Shown: positions 27,001-36,592 of the stretch, in pieces
How the letters are laid out: every line of letters starts with the position of its first letter
Numbering within the stretch: position 1 is the first letter of the stretch
NCBI GenBank assembly: GCA_022448265.1
Contig: JAKVCC010000011.1
Span: forward strand, 62,001 to 126,000
Length of the DNA: 64,000 nt
Direction of reading: 5' to 3'
Origin: Pirellulales bacterium
GTDB lineage: Bacteria > Planctomycetota > Planctomycetia > Pirellulales > Lacipirellulaceae
The notes under the pieces: model-generated
Told to the model about the DNA's origin: nothing
Database searches by the model: none
The model's input: only the letters and a program-made list of their open reading frames with translations
Made by a program: the position numbers and the translations under genes

Positions 27001-27965
27001 GCGGCGAGCAAGCCGCACTGGCCCTGGAGTTAGCGCAGCAATTTGGGGACAACGCGGCCGCAGAAAAGCTATTGGCCTTACTCAAAAACGGGGATGCGCC
27101 TATCGACCAGCGCCGACGTGCATTGCAGGGACTTGCTGGCCGTAAGCGTCCCGAATTGAAAGCTGAACTTTTGGCGATGCTCGACGACGACGAGCTGCGC
27201 CGCAGCGCGGTTCAAGCAATGGCCGCCTACGACGAGCCCCAGATGGCTAACGCTCTGTTGAAACGATACGGGACATTGGCTACTGACGACAAGCTTGACG
27301 CCCTGCACACACTGGCCTCGCGGCGGAGTTATGGAGTGCGACTTACTCAAGCGATTGCTGACGGCCGCATTCCCAAGCGGGATGTGCCGGCCTATCTTGC
27401 CCGTGTCCTGCGGCGCGTGGTGGGGAATGCGTTTGTCGACGCATGGGGTCCAATTGACGCGATTTCAGCAGACAAAGAGGCCATGCTTCGCAGGTTCCGT
27501 GCGCTGCTAACTGACGAAGCACTGGCGAGCGCTGATACGACACGCGGCCGCACACTGTTTAGCCGAACTTGCATAGCATGCCACAAGCTATATGGCGATG
27601 GTGGGGCGATCGGCCCGGAACTTACCGGTGCGAATCGAAGTAATTTGGAATACCTCCTGGGCAACATCCTGACCCCCAGCGCAGTCATTCAAGACGCTTA
27701 CCGCATGCATATAGTCCTGACCGACGACGGCCAGATTTTCTCAGGCGTTCTCGTTAATGAAAACGAGCGGCAGCTCCAGCTGAGAGTTGTTGATCGAACG
27801 GAGCCTGTCGTGATTGCCAAGTCGCAAATTGAGTCACGCGAGATTGCGCCCGTGTCAATGATGCCCAACGGCTTGCTGGAAAACCTCACAGGCCAGGAAG
27901 TTTTAGACTTAATCGCTTACCTGCAAACTGTCCAGCAGGTGCCGCTGCCGAATGTAGTCGAGTAG
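24063..27965 (+). CDS. DUF6807 (PmoA-like) - PVC-type dehydrogenase - HEAT - cytochrome c fusion
   Basis: A 1300-residue secreted protein with AAAGGA 7 bases before its ATG. After a signal peptide (RFGTLLLAAFSAVPAIASA), residues ~45-325 form a DUF6807/PmoA-like domain (SPDHHPHQTGLYWGF, HHPQGDHW). Residues ~335-710 form a PVC-type beta-propeller dehydrogenase (VEGFEVEAYATEP, RMWVAENRDYE, ILEDTDRDG, INSFMWGPDGWLYG). Residues ~740-1120 are HEAT-like helices, and a cytochrome c domain closes it with CIACH at 1170-1174, GPELTG and the conserved tail (IVLTDDGQIFSGVL, MMPNGL). Such proteins are thought to oxidise sugars or alcohols and pass electrons to the haem; the substrate is unknown. Having DUF6807 fused ahead of the dehydrogenase is notable. 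Confidence 0.9.
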   Translation: MQGNVSKMRMHKLTGNARRRFGTLLLAAFSAVPAIASAATPTTGAESASLQIQSDKAVGRLTVFRGDDPEPILTQHARKDFRPYLHPIVAPDGRGVLTEASPDHHPHQTGLYWGFTRVNGRDYFHHPQGDHWRRVSATVLKAVAQGEHDSVQWETVYDLLDEDGTAILRESQVWTMREDHGTYVLDLKWTGHAKTHITIGKANYGGLFLRMPWHDGVEGAVRNSNRLMGPQAEGQRAAWVDVGMRVEGRDDLAHIAIFDHPKNPGFPLPWRVDGKMGVGPVRARLGDWTIAKNERASIQHQLVVYTGQYNKRALTQKWSKYSGQSLASVNFLSPEKAVENMTLVEGFEVEAYATEPMITQPMAFCWDDSGRMWVAENRDYETRGTGFSGSGDSRILILEDTDRDGVADSRKVFLEGIPFPAAIAVGFDGLWLGAPPNLLFVPDRNGDDRADTEDIEVRLTGWGIRDRHETINSFMWGPDGWLYGCQGFATASRVSEPEDEGHIYRHGEPFPTENAYGRNGRQDAWPNVKLAGEPVDFNGGVFRYHPLKRRFEVVAHGFSNPWGLDYDAKGQLFITACVIPHLWHVIPGGIYHRQGGNHFSPYVYSDITTIADHRHHSAHGGARIYQSDAFPDKYKNRIFMANIHQHAVLTDILEPSGSGYIGRHGDDFLLANDNQWVGFSIEIGPTGAVYVLDWHDANICGSEVIQKETGRIYRMAPTVSHAQEWKGRYGDLREQPNAALVKLQTSESDWHARRARLLLQQRATSGNLDSATSIALKTLFRAAASADHRLRALWTLHVTGGADAAMLLDALDDRDEHIRGWAIQLLCEDRAAPDEALQRFVDLARNDTSPVVRLYLAAALQRVKPDTQWAIAEELALHAEDAEDHNISKMIWFGIEPLVTTDLDRSLRLAGNAQLPLLTRHIARRLTDSEQLIEVVAAVSASPSARKQLLLGIRDGLEGQYDVRAPDNWTPVYDQLQTDGGEQAALALELAQQFGDNAAAEKLLALLKNGDAPIDQRRRALQGLAGRKRPELKAELLAMLDDDELRRSAVQAMAAYDEPQMANALLKRYGTLATDDKLDALHTLASRRSYGVRLTQAIADGRIPKRDVPAYLARVLRRVVGNAFVDAWGPIDAISADKEAMLRRFRALLTDEALASADTTRGRTLFSRTCIACHKLYGDGGAIGPELTGANRSNLEYLLGNILTPSAVIQDAYRMHIVLTDDGQIFSGVLVNENERQLQLRVVDRTEPVVIAKSQIESREIAPVSMMPNGLLENLTGQEVLDLIAYLQTVQQVPLPNVVE

Positions 27966-28042
27966 AAATTCTCGCTTGCTTGTGGCCGCCTGAACATTTC
28001 ACAGGCTACGCGGTCGTAACACAATATAGATCGGAGCTAATC

Positions 28043-29533
28043 ATGGAACGACGCGAGTTTATTACGTACGCCGGACTAGGCGCTTGCTCCTCTTTGGCAG
28101 CGGCCACCGGCCAAAGCAATGCGCAGCGCCAAAGCGGGCCGTCCAAACGACCTAATATTCTTTTTATCATGACCGACCAGCAGCATGCCGGCATGCTTAG
28201 CTGTGCGGGAAACAAAGACCTTAAGACCCCGGCGCTCGATCAATTGGCCGCTACGGGCATTCGGTTTGAAAAAGCGTACGTCCCCAATCCGGTCTGTTGT
28301 CCCTGCCGATTCAGCCTACAAACAGGTCTGATGCCTAGTCACATTGGGGCTAGTGACAATCCCTCTGGAGACGTAGCGCCTATTTCTGAGTCGGTTGCGG
28401 CTAATTCGTTAGGACCTCTCTTTCAGAAAGCCGGTTACGACTGCGCCTACGGTGGCAAGGTTCATGTGCCGATAGGCTTGTGGGATAAAGTCAAGGAGAA
28501 TTGCTGGGACTATCTGTGCAAGTACGGACGCGACGAGTTGGTCGACGCATGCTCGGATTATTTCGAACAACCTCGTGACAAGCCTTTCTTGTTGTTTGCG
28601 TCATTCGTCAATCCGCACGACGTTTGCTACATGGCGTACCTCAAGTATTCTAGCGACGACTTGATCAATGGCCGCTTTCAGATTTTCAACCAAACCCTCA
28701 AGGAAAATAATCTAGGCGCCAATTCTATTAAGAATGAGCAGGACCTGGACGATTTCGTAGCAAACCACTGCCCCAAGTTGCCCGACAACTACGACGTCCC
28801 CGAAAACGAGCCCGAGGCGATTACCACCAAGTACCTCGAGGCGCGCGATTTTCGGATGCACGTACGGCAGCACTGGGACGAAAAGATGTGGCGACTGCAT
28901 CGATGGATGTATGCCCGGCTGACCGAGAGGGTAGACAAGAATATTGGCAAGATCCTAGGGGCGCTCCAGCAGTCAGAAGCTGCCGACAATACGCTGATCG
29001 TCTTTACCAGCGATCACGGCGACATGGATGCGGCGCACCGGACAGAGCATAAGTCGATTCCCTACGACGAAGCGGTCCGGGTACCGTTTATTATGAGCTA
29101 CCCCGGCCGCATCCCCGCAGGGACGGTCAACCAACAACATTTCATTTCCAATGGCCTCGATTTACTGCCGACACTTTGTGATTACGGTCAGATTGCCGCG
29201 CCCTCCAGGTTGCCCGGTCGCAGCGTGCGCCCTCTGGCGGAGGGCCGTCCGGCCGACGGTTGGCGAGAAACCCTGGTATCCGAAAGCCAAAACGCCCGCA
29301 TGCTCTGCCATGGAGCGTACAAGTACACGATCTACGACGGCGGCAAGAACCGGGAGTGTCTGATAGACCAACAAAACGACCCCGGCGAGATGAAAAACAT
29401 TGCCAATGACCCGCGTTTTGCCCACCAGTTAAACCAAATGAGGAAGTTGCTCTGTGATTGGGTGGAGACGGTCGATGACAGAATCGGCAGGAAGTATGTC
29501 ATCCTGCCAGGCACTGCGGTGAGGTCCGCCTAA
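28043..29533 (+). CDS. Sulfatase with Tat-like signal
   Basis: A 496-residue sulfatase from the ATG at 28043, which has GGAG 8 bases upstream; a frame back to 27980 has no support. The N-terminus [20 protein letters not shown] resembles a Tat signal. The mature domain opens [21 protein letters not shown], and the formylglycine site is CCPCR with Cys85 as the predicted modified residue. [12 protein letters not shown] supplies further metal ligands. It is the third gene of a run: sulfatase, DUF6807-dehydrogenase-cytochrome, sulfatase. The two sulfatases differ clearly in sequence, suggesting two sulfate positions on one target glycan, though this is inference. Confidence 0.92.
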   Translation: MERREFITYAGLGACSSLAAATGQSNAQRQSGPSKRPNILFIMTDQQHAGMLSCAGNKDLKTPALDQLAATGIRFEKAYVPNPVCCPCRFSLQTGLMPSHIGASDNPSGDVAPISESVAANSLGPLFQKAGYDCAYGGKVHVPIGLWDKVKENCWDYLCKYGRDELVDACSDYFEQPRDKPFLLFASFVNPHDVCYMAYLKYSSDDLINGRFQIFNQTLKENNLGANSIKNEQDLDDFVANHCPKLPDNYDVPENEPEAITTKYLEARDFRMHVRQHWDEKMWRLHRWMYARLTERVDKNIGKILGALQQSEAADNTLIVFTSDHGDMDAAHRTEHKSIPYDEAVRVPFIMSYPGRIPAGTVNQQHFISNGLDLLPTLCDYGQIAAPSRLPGRSVRPLAEGRPADGWRETLVSESQNARMLCHGAYKYTIYDGGKNRECLIDQQNDPGEMKNIANDPRFAHQLNQMRKLLCDWVETVDDRIGRKYVILPGTAVRSA

Positions 29534-29661
29534 GGGAAGGACGCCTCTTTCGACGACTGAAGGGAGCAGCTCCAAGTTTTCGGCATACATGCCGTACGGA
29601 GAAAGCCATTCCCCCCCCGCTGCGTTGTATACTGTTTGGTGTCAACGAGAAAGAAAAATCC

Positions 29662-29970
29662 ATGCAGCACAGCCTCGCTCGGTCCCAACGCGGATTTACC
29701 CTGGTGGAATTACTAGTCGTAATTGCCATCATCGGCGTCCTAGTGGCGCTGCTGCTGCCGGCGGTACAGGCTGCTCGGGAGGCCGCCCGGCGGACGCATT
29801 GCACGAACAACCTCAAGCAGTTGGGATTGGCCCTGCAAAACTATCACTCGGCGCACGGCACTTTCCCACCAGGCTCTCAGGCTTCCGACCCCGACAATCG
29901 CTCAAGTACGCTCGACGTTGAAATCTCCAGCAGTGCCAACGAGCATCAGCAAGATTTTGACCTTGATTGA
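29662..29970 (+). pseudogene. Truncated DUF1559 prepilin-like gene
   Basis: The 102-residue product keeps the type IV pilin-like N-terminus ([20 protein letters not shown] and [34 protein letters not shown]) but then loses the family sequence and stops. Complete members here have about 330-350 residues and a closing HPGGANxLxxDGSV-like motif, absent in this copy. It is best read as a 3'-deleted copy, possibly by recombination among the several DUF1559 genes of the window. A functional short pilin-like peptide cannot be excluded. Confidence 0.75.
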
Positions 29971-30031
29971 CCAGGGGACCTGCCCCCCGACAGACGATGG
30001 AGAGGCGCACCAGCCAAACCGCACCAGCGGC

Positions 30032-33000
30032 TCAGTTCGACGCCCCAGGCGCAGTATCCCCGTCGGCCGGCGCGGTGCGGAGCAAGGCGATCAGGTCAGC
30101 CAGTTCCTGCGGCTCTAGCGTCTTTTCGAGCCCTTCGGGCATGAGCGACAGGCTGGAATTCTGCAGGAATTCAATCTGGGCGCGAGCTAGTGTCTTGATG
30201 CTGCCGTCTTCCAGCTTGATCGTGACGCTGTTCGACGTTTCTGCGGTTAGCAGACCCGATACAATCATTCCAGACTCCAATTGACAATTGTAGCGCTGGT
30301 AACCCGGGTTGATCTCCGCATTCGGATCGAGAATGCTGCCCAGCAACTTCTCGGGCGGATGATTGACGACCGTCGCCAGATTGGGACCAATTTCCGCGCC
30401 TGCCGAACCACGCCGGTGGCAGGTGCCGCATTTCCCTTTGACATAGGCTGCTTTTCCCCGCTCTGGGTCCGCAGCCAATTCCAGGCAGCTTCGATACTCA
30501 GCGATTACTGCCGCACGCGTAACACTCCCTGTCGAGTCGAAAACGCTGGCAGCCCGCCCGGCAATGGCCTCCGACGGATGGCGCAGCAGGCGATCACGAC
30601 GCGCGGGGTCGATCATGCCGCTAGTGATACTACCGTTTTCGATCCGATTGAGCAGGTCTTCGGTCCAACGGTTGCGCGACAGCCAAAGATTGAGTGCCTG
30701 CTCGCGGAGTGCCGGGCTGAAGGATTCCCATGCCTCGCCTAGCACTTCGGGCACCTGGTCGGCACCACTGCGGTTTAGCGATTCTAAGACGGTCTTCTGT
30801 AGTTCGGGCTCTATCTGCGGTCGAAGCCACATCGACAGACTCTCGAACGCCGCGCTGCGATAGGCGGGTATCCTGCCCAAGAGCGCAGCGGCCGCTATGC
30901 GCTCACTCGAGGAGCGATCTTCATCCTCAGCAGTATGCTTGACCACTTCAAAGAGTTTTTCCGCGTCGGCTAGAACCGCGGTCATGGCTGGAACGACCGG
31001 CTCGGCGGCAAGCTGTTCCCAGGACGTTCCTGCTTGCTCAAGTACACTGATCAGGCTGTCGAAGTCTCGCATAGCCAAAGCCGGCCGCTTGGCCAAGGCA
31101 GCGGCAAATATCTGGGCAGTCGCCGCAACCTCTTTCGTCCCTAAAGCCAACCGCAGCAACGGTTCCCGATAAGTATCGACGACGGTTTGCTCAGCGCGCA
31201 AGATGGCGGGAGTTAGCGCAGAAGCATAAGGCAACGCAGAACTCATGACGGCCGCAACCAGCAGTGGCTCGGCGGCACCGCTGACCGCGATTTGTGCGAG
31301 CGCCCCGGCCGCCGCGTCGCTGGCTGGCCACTCGCCCAAGCTCAGGGCCAACTGGAGCCGCACCTTGGCATCGGGATCATTAGCCAACCGCACAGCGGCC
31401 GCGACAACTTTGGCATCGGTTCCCCAAGCCTCGGAGATGCGTAGCGCGTTTTCCTTGACCCCAGCGGTGGGGTCGGCCAGGGCTGTGCACAATAATTCAC
31501 TCGTGAGCCCTTCGGTGCAGTCGAGCGTACAGAGTGCCTGCACACGAGTCTGAGGCCGGGGATTCGAGCGGACAAGCTGTTCAAGTGGCGGGGTGGCGGC
31601 GGCATCTGCCTTCCACAGCAATAGTTGCTGCGCCTTGTCGCGCTGCCAATCGTTGGGCGAGTCGAGTGCGGCAACCAGACCTGCCGTGCCGACCTTGTCG
31701 AGCCGCACGGGTTTACGCGGCGCTGCCCCCTCGGCCACCACGCGGTAGATTCTGCCGCGATACTCTCCCAGGCGGTAATGGGGCAGCAGCTCGGCTCTGC
31801 CTTCGGCAGGCAGCCAGGCCGGATGCTCAATCATGTAGCGATACATATCGGCGATCCATAGTGCGCCGTCCGGCCCCGTACGAGACATCACGGGTCGGCA
31901 CCAGCGATCTTCGCTGGCAAAGAAGTCGCGATCCTCTTCCCCCGGCGCGCGATGCGCAACATAGCTCACCCCCACATCCTTGATCACATTGTGCTGCACT
32001 AGGTTGTGGAAGGGTTCGCAGGTAAATGCATGCTGCGGGGGGCCATCGACAAACAACAGATTGTCGTTATAAATCATGCCGCCGCAGGCGGAGGTAAAAT
32101 GTCCTGCCTCCTTAAAAGAGTGAAACCGTTTTTGCAGTGAACTTGCCGGATAGATTCGCGCTAGCCAGCTGTCTGGGCTAATGACTCTCTGGGTAGGCGG
32201 GGGCATAGGCACGTAAGGATTCCGCGATGAATAGCGATCCGCCAGTACATAGTGCCACAGAGGCATGACGTTCTGCGTACCAAACCAATGTCCCCAAGCG
32301 TCGCGATTGCGGCCAAACTGGGTTGGCCCCGATTCCGGCTCCACCGCACCCGAATCGGGATGAAAACGAAAGTCGCGGCTACCCAGCTCAAGTTTGACTC
32401 CCGAGCGCGTCGATTCGATGCGTGTCCCGACACCATGGTCCGGATGATGCCCGCCGCCGGCGCAGTAGACCCACCCGTCGAGCCCCCAACGTAAACCGTT
32501 GACCCGCAACTGCTGATTGCCTTCAGAAAAACCTTGAATCAGCACCTCGGTGCTATCGGCCTTGCCATCGCCGTCGGTGTCGCGCAAAAACAAAATCTCC
32601 GGGGCGGCGGTTACCAGCACACCGTCGCGCCAGGTGAGAATGCCGTTCGGAAAGTTCAAATCCGAAGCGAACAGGCGACTTGTCTCGAAATGGCCATCGC
32701 GGTCGCGGTCCTCAAGTACGCGAATCCGTCCTCCACCCTTGCCCTTTCCGTCAGTTCCGAGCGGATAATCGGCCATTTCGACCACCCACAAGCGGCCGCT
32801 GGGGTCCCAGTCGAAGGCTACCGGATCGAGAACCTGCGGTTCGCAGGCGGCCAGCTCCAACCGATAGCCAGCGGGCACATGGTTTTTTTTCAGTGCTACG
32901 ATCGGAGAAACTGGGTGACTCTCCGGCGGGGCAGCGGCCACACGGTTAGCAACCGGTGGCGTGGCGGGCTTGCCCGCGGCAAGGCCAGAGGCGGCATGCA

Positions 33001-35776
33001 AGGTCTGCGCCTCGTCACCCGTGAGGGCCCGATCGAATAGCGCTATGTGCGCCATCATCCCTAGTAGGGGCGCAAAGCCGTCGTTGCGCGCACCAAAAAA
33101 ATAGTCGCTTGGGTTGGGGGCCGTGGCCGCAACGTCAGCGTCAATCTCGGGCTCCACCGCGCCATTAAGAAATACCCGCACCCGCTTTCCGTCATGCACC
33201 ATCACCACATGGTTCCAGCTCCGCCATCCCAGCCGCGTCGTTCCAGCAGTCGATTGCTTCTTGGTGTTTCCGTTAAAGACCCAGAGATTGTTGCCGATTC
33301 CCAGGCTGTCACCACTGGAGGCGTCTCCGTCACGCCCTCGCGAGAAACAATAGGTCATACCAGGGTCCGCCTCGTTACCCTTCTCATTACAAATCCAGAA
33401 CGAAGCGCTAAAAGGCGACCCGGGTTTCTCGGCGCTGCGGCGAATGTGCCCTCCGGCGAAAGTGGCAAAAAACCGTTCACTATATTTCACTTTCGCCTTG
33501 GTCGTCATATGCTCAGGCGCCGTGGCGAGCGACTGGTACTCCACGGGAGCGAGCTGAGCGATGGCGTCCGCGTAATTTGCCGCAAACTTAGGTGGCGCGG
33601 TAGGCGGCAGGACCGTTTGCCCAAGGCGGCTCAATGCTTCCTGGTGGGCAACATGATGCTCGCTGACACCCGATAGTTGCCAAAGTTCGTTAATCTGGGT
33701 GGGTGTTAGGAGATGATCAAATATGGCGATTTCATCCAATTTGCCTTGCAGGCCGGTGCCAAAAACAAACTCGCTGCCAGCGGACGTCGCCGCGGCATCG
33801 GCGGCAATCTGGGGAGTTGGTCGACCGTCGACAAACACGCTTAGCTGGTCGCCATCGCGCTGGAGCACCACAAAGTGCCAGTCGTCTGCTCGCATACTCG
33901 CCTGCGACGCCACCTCGCCAATCAACAGTTGCACCTGATGGTCGTCATCCTGACGGCAGACCAGCGACTCACCTCGGGGTCCCGCCATGAGCGTACCGCT
34001 TCGCTCACTCGCGCCCGACGCTTCGCCGAGCCAAACCCAGAGCGCAACCGAATACTGGCCGCCGAGCTGGCCTACGCTTGCGCGCAGCTCGCCCCCAGCC
34101 AGATGCACCGCGCGATTGATTTGGCGAGGACCAGAAAACGCAGAGGGAGTCAGCATCTCGCGACTCCCAATCCCCGTGCCGCTGCCGGGGCCCGGCAAAT
34201 ACCAAGCGAAACCTGGGCTAAGCTCGGCCGGGGCAGCGCCGCCTACAGCATTCCGCGCGATACGGCCCTTGATGTCGTTGAGCCGCCACCAGGATCGAGG
34301 CTGGGCCTGACGAATAGCCTTCGAGTACGGTCCATCCTCGTCAGCAGGAATTCGGGGCGGCTTGCCCGTAACCTCGCCCAAGGCCTCGACCAAGGTCGTC
34401 ACTATCTTGGGCTCAGCGTTGACTTCCAGGCCGGCGGAGCGGGCGGGCCAAGTCGAGTAACCGCCGAGAGCGTGCTGCTCGGGAGGCGGAATGTAGCCTT
34501 CGGCTCCGTTGGCCAATCCTAAATTAAAGTGCACCTGCCCGGGAGTCTGGGCCCGCAACTTCAATCCCGTCACCGCGTAGACCTCGTTGGGCAGCGTGCA
34601 AATGGTCAAATCCCCGATGCGAATCACTTGTAGCTTGAGTTCCGTCGATTGACGCGCATCGAGAATCACCGCTTCGTTGGCATACACTTCGGTGAGATCC
34701 TTCGGCACCTCGTTTTCGATTTTTTCTGCAATGGGCCGCGCCCAAGCGAGTCGCTCCTTGTTGGGAACGCGGTACTTCAGCTTCAAACGCTTTTCAACCA
34801 TCGTCAAGGTAGCCGAGTCTTGATACGTAATCCTGCGAAGCGCTCTGTGGGCGTAACGGGCCACGGCGGCAGCGTAGGTATCGCGGTCGATCTTTTCGGC
34901 GGGCTGACCATAGTCTGGCCACTGCAAGTCGCCGCTGGTGCCCTGCGACATCGCGCACACAAATGGCCCGTTGCCTTCTCCTGGCAAACCCCAAAGATTG
35001 GCCACGTGCCGGCAAAAATCACCGTAGTAGTCTGCAGAAACCGGGCCCCCGCCAAAGTAGTGCTGCGAGTAGTTGGCCAGCACGGCCAGCGGCTTGCCGT
35101 CAAGTGTTTGCGCCGCCAGCACCGCCAGAGCCGGATCAACCGCACCTGACGGTCCGATCACATCGCGGCTGAGGTAGCCCGGATGCATATTGGCAATCCC
35201 ACTCACGTCGCCAAATGGATCTTGCACCTTCCCCTCAAGATTACGAATCCAGCGACGGTTATGCGTGTGCTCCCAATCGTCGATGACCGCCCACCCCACG
35301 CGGGCCGGCTGGAGATTGGCGACCGCTTTGGCGATCCCGTCGGCGATCAAACCAGGCAAGCGTGCTACATAGATTTTGTCTTGGCGCGTGCCTAAACCGG
35401 CCTTCGCAGACGGCGCTGCGTGTGTATGCGTGGCGGAGACGGTCATTCGATCGGTGGGGATACCTGTTCTCTGGCTCGCCAACTGTTTGGCCTGGTCGAT
35501 AAGCTGCGCTTCCACCATGCAGGAATCGACAACGGCCAGCACGATCTTGGTTTGACCGTCGTCAAAAGCGAAACAGCGTACAAACAGCGGATCGACCACC
35601 TGACTGGCCCGGGCTTCCAGGAAATATCCGGCAATAATGACCGGAAAATTACTCGGCGTGATATCGATGGCCGCCGCGCCGGCCCGAAATTCGTATGCGG
35701 CCGCGCGGGTGGGGAACGCGAGGCAAACAGTCAGAAAAACTAAAAATAAGCTAATTGCGGTTCGCTGCAATTGCAT
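30032..35776 (-). CDS. Giant fusion: neutral ceramidase-like - two LamG - PVC-type dehydrogenase - HEAT - cytochrome c
   Basis: A 1914-residue secreted protein starting at 35776, where GGAAGG precedes the ATG and a signal peptide follows (ISLFLVFLTVCLAFPTRAAA). Residues ~28-440 resemble neutral/alkaline ceramidase (RAGAAAIDITPSN, VSATHTHAAPSA, SQGTSGDLQWP). Residues ~480-715 and ~740-935 are two LamG/concanavalin-like binding domains (each ending DEIAIFDHLLT or AHIALFDRALTGDEA). Residues ~960-1350 are a PVC-type dehydrogenase (AGYRLELAACEPQ, LWVVEMADYP), then HEAT-like helices, and a cytochrome c domain with CGTCH at 1783-1787. It would join amidase-type cleavage, glycan binding and oxidation in one extracytoplasmic chain. 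Substrate unknown. No frameshift was seen. Confidence 0.88.
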   Translation of the reverse strand: MQLQRTAISLFLVFLTVCLAFPTRAAAYEFRAGAAAIDITPSNFPVIIAGYFLEARASQVVDPLFVRCFAFDDGQTKIVLAVVDSCMVEAQLIDQAKQLASQRTGIPTDRMTVSATHTHAAPSAKAGLGTRQDKIYVARLPGLIADGIAKAVANLQPARVGWAVIDDWEHTHNRRWIRNLEGKVQDPFGDVSGIANMHPGYLSRDVIGPSGAVDPALAVLAAQTLDGKPLAVLANYSQHYFGGGPVSADYYGDFCRHVANLWGLPGEGNGPFVCAMSQGTSGDLQWPDYGQPAEKIDRDTYAAAVARYAHRALRRITYQDSATLTMVEKRLKLKYRVPNKERLAWARPIAEKIENEVPKDLTEVYANEAVILDARQSTELKLQVIRIGDLTICTLPNEVYAVTGLKLRAQTPGQVHFNLGLANGAEGYIPPPEQHALGGYSTWPARSAGLEVNAEPKIVTTLVEALGEVTGKPPRIPADEDGPYSKAIRQAQPRSWWRLNDIKGRIARNAVGGAAPAELSPGFAWYLPGPGSGTGIGSREMLTPSAFSGPRQINRAVHLAGGELRASVGQLGGQYSVALWVWLGEASGASERSGTLMAGPRGESLVCRQDDDHQVQLLIGEVASQASMRADDWHFVVLQRDGDQLSVFVDGRPTPQIAADAAATSAGSEFVFGTGLQGKLDEIAIFDHLLTPTQINELWQLSGVSEHHVAHQEALSRLGQTVLPPTAPPKFAANYADAIAQLAPVEYQSLATAPEHMTTKAKVKYSERFFATFAGGHIRRSAEKPGSPFSASFWICNEKGNEADPGMTYCFSRGRDGDASSGDSLGIGNNLWVFNGNTKKQSTAGTTRLGWRSWNHVVMVHDGKRVRVFLNGAVEPEIDADVAATAPNPSDYFFGARNDGFAPLLGMMAHIALFDRALTGDEAQTLHAASGLAAGKPATPPVANRVAAAPPESHPVSPIVALKKNHVPAGYRLELAACEPQVLDPVAFDWDPSGRLWVVEMADYPLGTDGKGKGGGRIRVLEDRDRDGHFETSRLFASDLNFPNGILTWRDGVLVTAAPEILFLRDTDGDGKADSTEVLIQGFSEGNQQLRVNGLRWGLDGWVYCAGGGHHPDHGVGTRIESTRSGVKLELGSRDFRFHPDSGAVEPESGPTQFGRNRDAWGHWFGTQNVMPLWHYVLADRYSSRNPYVPMPPPTQRVISPDSWLARIYPASSLQKRFHSFKEAGHFTSACGGMIYNDNLLFVDGPPQHAFTCEPFHNLVQHNVIKDVGVSYVAHRAPGEEDRDFFASEDRWCRPVMSRTGPDGALWIADMYRYMIEHPAWLPAEGRAELLPHYRLGEYRGRIYRVVAEGAAPRKPVRLDKVGTAGLVAALDSPNDWQRDKAQQLLLWKADAAATPPLEQLVRSNPRPQTRVQALCTLDCTEGLTSELLCTALADPTAGVKENALRISEAWGTDAKVVAAAVRLANDPDAKVRLQLALSLGEWPASDAAAGALAQIAVSGAAEPLLVAAVMSSALPYASALTPAILRAEQTVVDTYREPLLRLALGTKEVAATAQIFAAALAKRPALAMRDFDSLISVLEQAGTSWEQLAAEPVVPAMTAVLADAEKLFEVVKHTAEDEDRSSSERIAAAALLGRIPAYRSAAFESLSMWLRPQIEPELQKTVLESLNRSGADQVPEVLGEAWESFSPALREQALNLWLSRNRWTEDLLNRIENGSITSGMIDPARRDRLLRHPSEAIAGRAASVFDSTGSVTRAAVIAEYRSCLELAADPERGKAAYVKGKCGTCHRRGSAGAEIGPNLATVVNHPPEKLLGSILDPNAEINPGYQRYNCQLESGMIVSGLLTAETSNSVTIKLEDGSIKTLARAQIEFLQNSSLSLMPEGLEKTLEPQELADLIALLRTAPADGDTAPGASN

Positions 35777-35943
35777 GGCCGCCTTCCATTGATTGTAGAG
35801 TTGTGCATCACCAAACACCCTTTGCTTCAAAAACTTTGAGGCAATTAAGTGTCGAGTGCGTTACCCATCCTTGGTACTGGCATGACTTTCACCGTAGCCA
35901 GCGGTCATAAGTCGAAAGACATCACTAACGCAAGTGTGTGGTA

Positions 35944-36390
35944 CTATTGCGTCGGTGATTCGAGATCGAAGTCGTGCTGATTGACCTGACCGGCTACCAC
36001 GTCCAACGATAGGGTACTCTTGCTGTTGTAAATTTCGGGGATAAAATGCTCGACTTCATCGACCATCGTTCCCGGCGGCATGGGCGGACCCGCCTCCATT
36101 CGCTTGCCAGTCTTGCGAATGCCGATGATCCGTACAGTTTTCTTGCCCGGCGCCACGCCGAGCTTTCCAGCGACTTTGTATTTTCCGTTTTCAATCGTGC
36201 AGCCTGCGCTTGGCCCGCTGCGGTCGATTGACTCCAAGGTGATTGAGCCTGTCTCGACCGGTGTTCCGTCAAACGTAATATTCCCCTCGACCGTTGCGAG
36301 CGGCTTTGCGCAACCGATGCCGGTCGCCAGTGCGACCAATGTCATTCCCAGAGCGCGGCAGGAGCCTGTGACAAAGTTCAATGGAGTCAT
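35944..36390 (-). CDS. Small lipoprotein, carboxypeptidase regulatory/transthyretin-like
   Basis: About 148 residues from the ATG at 36390, which has GAGGGA 7 bases upstream; an in-frame upstream ATG at 36477 would bury the signal. A lipoprotein signal (MTLVALATGIGC) precedes a single beta-sandwich domain with VEGNITFDGTPVETGSITLES, KLGVAPGKKTVRIIG and the family tail FIPEIYNSKSTLSLDVVAGQVNQHDFDL. This family is abundant in Planctomycetes, usually beside DUF1559 genes as here (200 bp away on the same strand). Role unknown; probably a periplasmic or surface structural or binding protein. Confidence 0.85.
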   Translation of the reverse strand: MTPLNFVTGSCRALGMTLVALATGIGCAKPLATVEGNITFDGTPVETGSITLESIDRSGPSAGCTIENGKYKVAGKLGVAPGKKTVRIIGIRKTGKRMEAGPPMPPGTMVDEVEHFIPEIYNSKSTLSLDVVAGQVNQHDFDLESPTQ

Positions 36391-36592
36391 AGAATATCCC
36401 TCTATTGATTCAATATTAGAATTGGAAACTCCGAAAGCCGCATCGTCTAAATTATGGCCCATAAAATCATATTGCACTAGGTGCCACGGCCAGTCCGCAG
36501 CGTGGCTATTGAGCTGATGATACAGCCTCTGAAGTTGCCCCAGCCCGACAAATTCACGTTAGCTTTCCAGTCGGGCTTTCCGCTGGCTGCGC

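Noticed and set aside
32153-33700. Several plus-strand frames of 70-170 codons opposite the ceramidase fusion
   Set aside because: They are shadows caused by GC-rich codon bias; the minus-strand protein is continuous and has clear domains.
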